From the NCBI GenBank assembly GCA_000416275.1, contig ASZJ01000056.1, positions 77,522 through 139,681 on the forward strand: 62,160 nucleotides of DNA, written 5' to 3'. This DNA is from Osedax symbiont Rs1. Lineage in GTDB: Bacteria > Pseudomonadota > Gammaproteobacteria > Pseudomonadales > Balneatricaceae. Shown piece after piece: positions 60,025 through 62,160 of the stretch; within the stretch, counting starts at the first letter, position 1; each line of letters opens with the position of its first letter. The notes under the pieces were generated by a model. It had not been told where the DNA came from. It made no database searches and was given only the letters and a program-made list of their open reading frames with translations. The translations under genes were made by a program, and so were the position numbers.

Positions 60025-60113
60025 ATGATCATATCAGTCTTCTTCAGCCAATAAACTTTTTTGAAAGTTACCGGTTTAAAGAAGGTTGGAAATTAACAAT
60101 AAGGATCTTTAAA

Positions 60114-61571
60114 TTGAAAATCATCACACTATGCCTGCTAGTGGCGAGTTTGTTTATAACCACTATTTCTGCCAGCCCAGTATTCTCACCATTTCCAAAC
60201 GCAAAAAAGGAAAAGTCCCACACACTGGCGGGTGAGGCAACAAAACTAGTCGCTAGTTTTTCGCCGCAAAACAACAAAGGTCAGCGCGCTACTTTTGTTG
60301 AGGTGATCGGTGATGTGAGTCACTATCAATACAACATTAAAAATACCTCTTCACTGGCCGTTTATGAAAACTACTTGCAGGCTTTTAAAGAAGCGGGGTT
60401 AGAGATAAGTTATAGCTGCTCGAACCAAGACTGTGGCACTAAAAAAGCACAACAGGAATTAAGTGATTTAGCGGCGTATTTTAGCTCAGGTAATCACTAT
60501 CGAAAGGCGCGTTATATCTATGCACAAAGTAATGCAGAGCATCCTTTGGCGGTTTCTTTATTCGTCGGTCAATACAAGAGTACGGCAAAAGTAATGCTGT
60601 CGGTGGTAAAAAAACAACCGCTAACCACTGGCCTTATTTCCGCGAATGTTGAGGCTTTTGACAACCAGCCAAATAATAGCGTGGTTAAGCCTGCCAGAGC
60701 AGACGTTAGAGGATCAAGTGATCATCCGCTGCTAACCCGTTACCCGGGATCATATATCGAGGGATATGAACAACTCGATTATGATGAAATTAGCCTGGCA
60801 AATGGGCTCAGTAATAAGAACAAGGTTGCGGCCCCCGCGATAGATGTCATCGGTGATATCACCCGTTTTACCTATATTATTCGTGACGTGTCGACACTAA
60901 AAATATACAGGAATTACCTGGGAGCACTGGTTAAAGAAGGATTCGAGACGGTTTTTTCCTGCGAGAAAGCCAAATGTGGCAAGTACGTGAGGGAAATAGG
61001 CAATCAATTAGCCGTCGCTAATAATGTATATAATGCGTATCACCACCCTCGATATCTACTGATGAAAAATACCGAAGAAGGGGTCGCGACTTACGTGGCT
61101 TTATTTGTCGGTGATTATCAAGCTAAGGCATATATACAACTAGCCATTGTCCGCACAGAATCCTTACAAAAAGGCCTAATCACCAGCAACAGTGATCAGA
61201 TTCAAAAACAATTAGAGCAACAAGGTAAAGCGTCAATTTACGGAATATTCTTTGATTACGATAAAGCAACCGTCACAGAAGGTTCAAACCCCGCCCTTGA
61301 TGAAATCTCAAAGCTGCTCAATAAAAACCAGCAGCTTAAGCTATACGTTGTCGGTCACACCGACGATAAAGGTAGCAGTGACTACAATATAAAACTCTCC
61401 TCTCGAAGGGCAGCGGCAGTGGTCGCCAGCTTGGTTAGCAATTACCGCATCGCCAACAACCGACTCAGCGCCTACGGTGTCGGGCCTTATTCACCAGCTG
61501 CAAGTAATAGCAGTGAATACGGTCGACAGTTAAATAGACGTGTCGAACTGGTGGTGAAGCTTGATCAATGA
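60114..61571 (+). CDS. Tandem DUF4892-like protein with a C-terminal OmpA domain
   Basis: About 485 residues. Signal peptide LKIITLCLLVASLFITTISA from TTG 60114, with AAGGAT 7 bases upstream. The longer frame from 59874 would translate the MITE and is unlikely. Two similar repeats follow. The first has VIGDVSHYQYNIKNTSSLAV, a Cys pair in SCSNQDCGTK and VSLFVGQYKS; the second has VIGDITRFTYIIRDVSTLKI, CEKAKCGK and VALFVGDYQA. The C-terminal 110 residues are an OmpA peptidoglycan-binding domain (IFFDYDKATVTE, VVGHTDDKGSSDYNIKLSSR). Periplasmic or outer-membrane wall-linked protein; role unknown. Confidence 0.82.
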   Translation: MKIITLCLLVASLFITTISASPVFSPFPNAKKEKSHTLAGEATKLVASFSPQNNKGQRATFVEVIGDVSHYQYNIKNTSSLAVYENYLQAFKEAGLEISYSCSNQDCGTKKAQQELSDLAAYFSSGNHYRKARYIYAQSNAEHPLAVSLFVGQYKSTAKVMLSVVKKQPLTTGLISANVEAFDNQPNNSVVKPARADVRGSSDHPLLTRYPGSYIEGYEQLDYDEISLANGLSNKNKVAAPAIDVIGDITRFTYIIRDVSTLKIYRNYLGALVKEGFETVFSCEKAKCGKYVREIGNQLAVANNVYNAYHHPRYLLMKNTEEGVATYVALFVGDYQAKAYIQLAIVRTESLQKGLITSNSDQIQKQLEQQGKASIYGIFFDYDKATVTEGSNPALDEISKLLNKNQQLKLYVVGHTDDKGSSDYNIKLSSRRAAAVVASLVSNYRIANNRLSAYGVGPYSPAASNSSEYGRQLNRRVELVVKLDQ

Positions 61572-61675
61572 GTTATGAGCTAGAAGCTAGGAGTTAGAAG
61601 TTAGAAGTTAGAAGTTAGAAGTTAGAAGTTAGCAGTTAGCAGTTAGAAGTTAGCAGTTAGCAGTTAGCAGTTTGG
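61571..61675. repeat. Fifteen tandem heptamers after the OmpA-like gene
   Basis: Fifteen consecutive 7-bp units, mainly AGTTAGA and AGTTAGC with variants at both ends (AGTTATG, AGCTAGA, AGCTAGG, AGTTTGG). The array begins on the last base of the OmpA-like gene's stop codon. Confidence 0.92.
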
Positions 61676-61721
61676 AATTTAGTTCGGTGGTCATTAATTA
61701 ATAATTTAGCGAGAATATCTT

Positions 61722-61892
61722 ATGTCAGAGAAAGTAGTAAAGTTTGAATACGAGAAAGAAACCAAAAATAGTGTGCGCTATAAAGAGGTCCCCGATGAAG
61801 GCACCGCCCCTATTATTGGCTCTTTATATGTGCAGAAGTGGTTTGCAGGTAGCAGCAAATCGATGCAGATAACGATTAAAAAAAATGACTAA
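61722..61892 (+). CDS. Small conserved-type 56-residue protein
   Basis: A short frame from ATG 61722 to TAA 61890-61892. It encodes a soluble, charged protein with KFEYEKETKNSVRYKEVPDE, then GTAPIIGSLYVQKWFAG and a basic end. The pattern of an aromatic/charged N-half followed by I-G-S-L-Y-V-Q-K-W resembles small conserved hypothetical proteins I recall from many bacteria; no function is known to me. Upstream GCGAGAATATCTT gives a weak ribosome site. Confidence 0.65.
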   Translation: MSEKVVKFEYEKETKNSVRYKEVPDEGTAPIIGSLYVQKWFAGSSKSMQITIKKND

Positions 61893-62019
61893 CTTAACGG
61901 GGATACAGATAAGTAGTAGGTTAAAAGCTATAAGTCAAAAAGTTAGAAGTTTGAAATATAAAGAGCGTAGCTGCGGGTGAAATCCCGCTGTGACGGTGAT
62001 GAGTAAAAGATACAGATCG

Positions 62020-62160
62020 GCGAAGCGCCTCTGCGATAGAGAAAGATCTTTAAAAGATTAGTTTTACCACAGAGGTCACAGAGGAGGGATTTAAAAGACT
62101 AAGGCCTAGAGATTTGTTGTTTTGCTAAGACTTAGATTGGTTGGTTTTAGGGTTTTCTCT
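62020..62160. repeat. CCACAGAGG satellite-like array 4, continues past the window
   Basis: AAGCGCCTCTGCGATAGAGAAAGATC, TTTTACCACAGAGGTCACAG and GGAGGGATTTAAAAGACTAA, then the AGATTGGTTGGTTTTA spacer at the window end. One unit is visible. Confidence 0.8.

Noticed and set aside
59874-60113. Extended N-terminus of the OmpA-like protein
   Set aside because: The extra 80 codons translate the MITE and would bury the signal peptide; TTG 60114 has AAGGAT and starts exactly at the signal peptide.

Overview
The window is a chromosomal segment of a marine-type gammaproteobacterium, probably near the Cellvibrionales/Pseudomonadales side of the class. The order mlaF-E-D-C-B, ibaG, murA, hisG, hisD is the one known from Pseudomonas and relatives. 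RNase E, RluC, CysB, RoxA, TrmJ, RraA and YghU are also of gammaproteobacterial type. I see no tRNA, rRNA or CRISPR array.

Layout. 0.2-7.9 kb: outer-membrane lipid transport (mla), ibaG, murA and the first two histidine genes. 7.9-11.4 kb: a decayed stretch holding a regulator tail, a resolvase stub, an IS66-like fragment and an AT-rich orphan ORF, then an M20 amidohydrolase flanked by two small transposon-like elements. 11.4-28.6 kb: housekeeping genes, including a DnaQ-fold protein without catalytic residues, roxA, trmJ, rne, rluC, a KfrA-like coiled-coil protein, cysB, threonine aldolase, rraA, yghU, a frameshifted D-2-hydroxyacid dehydrogenase, S-formylglutathione hydrolase and ybaK. 28.6-32.6 kb: a Mn/Fe ABC importer behind a Fur-like promoter. 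33-38.3 kb: a D-lactate-type dehydrogenase, a MarR regulator and a convergent two-component pair. 38.6-42.8 kb: a lipoprotein, a repeat array and a TAXI-TRAP transporter. 43.7-56.5 kb: an arginine deiminase cluster (YfcC carrier, broken APC permease, arcA, arcB, arcC) running directly into a seven-gene V/A-type ATPase operon (B-D-I-K-E-DUF2764-A). 56.5-62.2 kb: repeat arrays around a J-domain-like protein, a tandem DUF4892-like/OmpA protein and a 56-residue protein.

The most coherent functional unit is arc plus V-ATPase. Arginine catabolism yields ATP by carbamate kinase, and the adjacent rotary ATPase could spend it on ion pumping. The ATPase gene order is a circular permutation of the order I recall from Chlamydiae and spirochaetes.

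The intergenic DNA is unusually rich in non-coding repeats. There are three families of small non-autonomous elements, two with clear 5-bp target duplications; about 155-bp satellite-like arrays built on CCACAGAGG; and several unrelated-looking tandem repeats that all have a 7-bp period. Element insertions touch gene structure repeatedly: one supplies the stop codon of arcC, one splits mlaD from mlaC, one lies in the leader of the metal importer, and one sits at the end of a deleted permease.
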